Shown in pieces: positions 63,511 through 63,956 of a DNA stretch of 63,956 bases (its first letter is position 1; the number at the start of each line of letters is the position of its first letter). The position numbers and the translations under genes are program-made. Origin of the DNA: Chthonomonadales bacterium (GTDB taxonomy: Bacteria > Armatimonadota > Chthonomonadetes > Chthonomonadales > CAJBBX01); contig JADLGO010000012.1 in the NCBI GenBank assembly GCA_020849275.1, positions 1-63,956 of the forward strand. The letters run 5' to 3'. A model generated the notes under the pieces. It was not told the origin of the DNA. It ran no database searches and was given only the letters and a program-made list of their open reading frames with translations.

Positions 63511-63956
63511 ATGCGCATCAAGGAGTTCGCCCGAACGATCGGCCTCTCTCCCACCACCGTTTCCCAGGCCGTCAGCGGCACCGGGCGCGTCAGCCCGCAG
63601 ACGCGCGCGCTGGTTCTGCGGCGAATGCGCGAGCTGGGGTACGTACCCAACCCGCACGCGCAGCAACTCGTCACTGGCCGGAGCCGTATCGTCGTCCTGC
63701 ACCACACCGACCAGGACATCGTCACTGACCTCTACCTGATCGAGTTGGCCCACCAGGTTCAGCACGCCCTGCGCGCGCGCGGCTGCGGGCTGCTGCTCGA
63801 TACGGCCAACGAACTTCAGGATGAAGACAACCCGCTGCGGGCGTGGCTGGAGTCCGCCGCGGTGGACGGGGTGATGCTGGTGCGAGGCTGGAGCGAGGTG
63901 CACGGGTGGATGCGGCGCTTCGCCTCCGCGCGCACGCCGGTCGTGTTGTTCGGTAA
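63511..63956 (+). CDS. LacI-family transcriptional regulator (3' truncated by window)
   Basis: The visible 148 residues begin with a LacI helix-turn-helix (RIKEFARTIGLSPTTVSQAVSGTGRVSPQTRALVLRRMRELGYVPNPHAQQLVTGRS) followed by the start of the sugar-binding domain (IVVLHHTDQDIVTDLYLIELAHQVQHAL, GLLLDTANE, AVDGVMLVRG). The hinge helix is normal. GAGGTGG is just upstream of ATG 63511. The gene continues past the window end. Its control region is nearly identical in layout to that of the GntR/LacI hybrid regulator at 49164. Confidence 0.92.
   Translation, partial: MRIKEFARTIGLSPTTVSQAVSGTGRVSPQTRALVLRRMRELGYVPNPHAQQLVTGRSRIVVLHHTDQDIVTDLYLIELAHQVQHALRARGCGLLLDTANELQDEDNPLRAWLESAAVDGVMLVRGWSEVHGWMRRFASARTPVVLFG

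Overview
The window is a contiguous piece of a very GC-rich bacterial chromosome. It holds about 46 protein genes, two of them cut by the window edges, and I saw no rRNA, tRNA, CRISPR array or intact insertion sequence. The best phylum guess is Armatimonadota. The type IV pilin-like protein at 50781-51581 has the [11 protein letters not shown] ... [10 protein letters not shown] ... [10 protein letters not shown] pattern I associate with that phylum. It sits next to a GntR/LacI hybrid regulator, a DUF5107 protein and many secreted or cytoplasmic glycoside hydrolases. This is inference from protein families; no phylogeny could be run.

Layout. 1-2.9 kb: end of an unknown gene, a Tat-exported GH29 fucosidase and a GH71/99-like protein. 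3.0-4.7 kb (minus): DUF2231 membrane protein, folE and a DUF488 protein. 5.0-9.9 kb: GH42-like hydrolase and, divergently, a chemoreceptor. 9.9-16.1 kb (minus): three overlapping genes (secreted FG-GAP/metzincin protein, unknown 405-residue protein, DUF5107/TPR protein). 16.1-18.8 kb: ilvD and, divergently, endonuclease IV. 18.9-34.7 kb: an L-rhamnose region with rhaI, a GH106-like alpha-rhamnosidase, rhaM and rhaB, interspersed with a methyltransferase, a GH116-like enzyme, a transglutaminase, a URO-D-like protein, a CHAP protein and an S4 protein. 34.8-41.6 kb: PhyH dioxygenase, GH5/GH140-like protein, a small membrane gene interrupted by an amber codon, a secretin-like protein, a glycosyltransferase and a gene-poor gap. 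41.6-48.7 kb (minus): sugar ABC permease plus binding lipoprotein, GH130, then a response regulator, sensor kinase and secreted hydrolase joined by overlaps. 49.2-51.6 kb: GntR/LacI regulator, small membrane protein and DUF1559-type pseudopilin. 51.7-63.2 kb: housekeeping and metabolism (SH3-like protein, Hsp20, GH63-like glucosidase, SDR, rarA, an Ig-repeat membrane protein, alaS). 63.5 kb to the end: start of a LacI regulator.

Functionally the window reads as a plant or microbial polysaccharide utilisation region. Exported hydrolases (GH29, GH42-like, GH116, GH5-like) release sugars, a ribose-type ABC system may import them, and rhamnose is processed by RhaM, RhaI and RhaB. No rhamnulose-1-phosphate aldolase and no ABC ATPase lie in the window, so both pathways must be completed elsewhere.

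The most unusual points are a near-identical control region shared by two sugar-type regulators 14 kb apart, an in-frame amber codon inside an otherwise intact small membrane protein, two families of palindromic repeats in gaps of the rhamnose region (one forming the start of a truncated gene), a secretin-like protein with a large helical insertion, a permease with an inserted soluble domain, and a metzincin/unknown/DUF5107 operon. Several promoters match the sigma-70 consensus very well, and two imply leaderless or nearly leaderless mRNAs.
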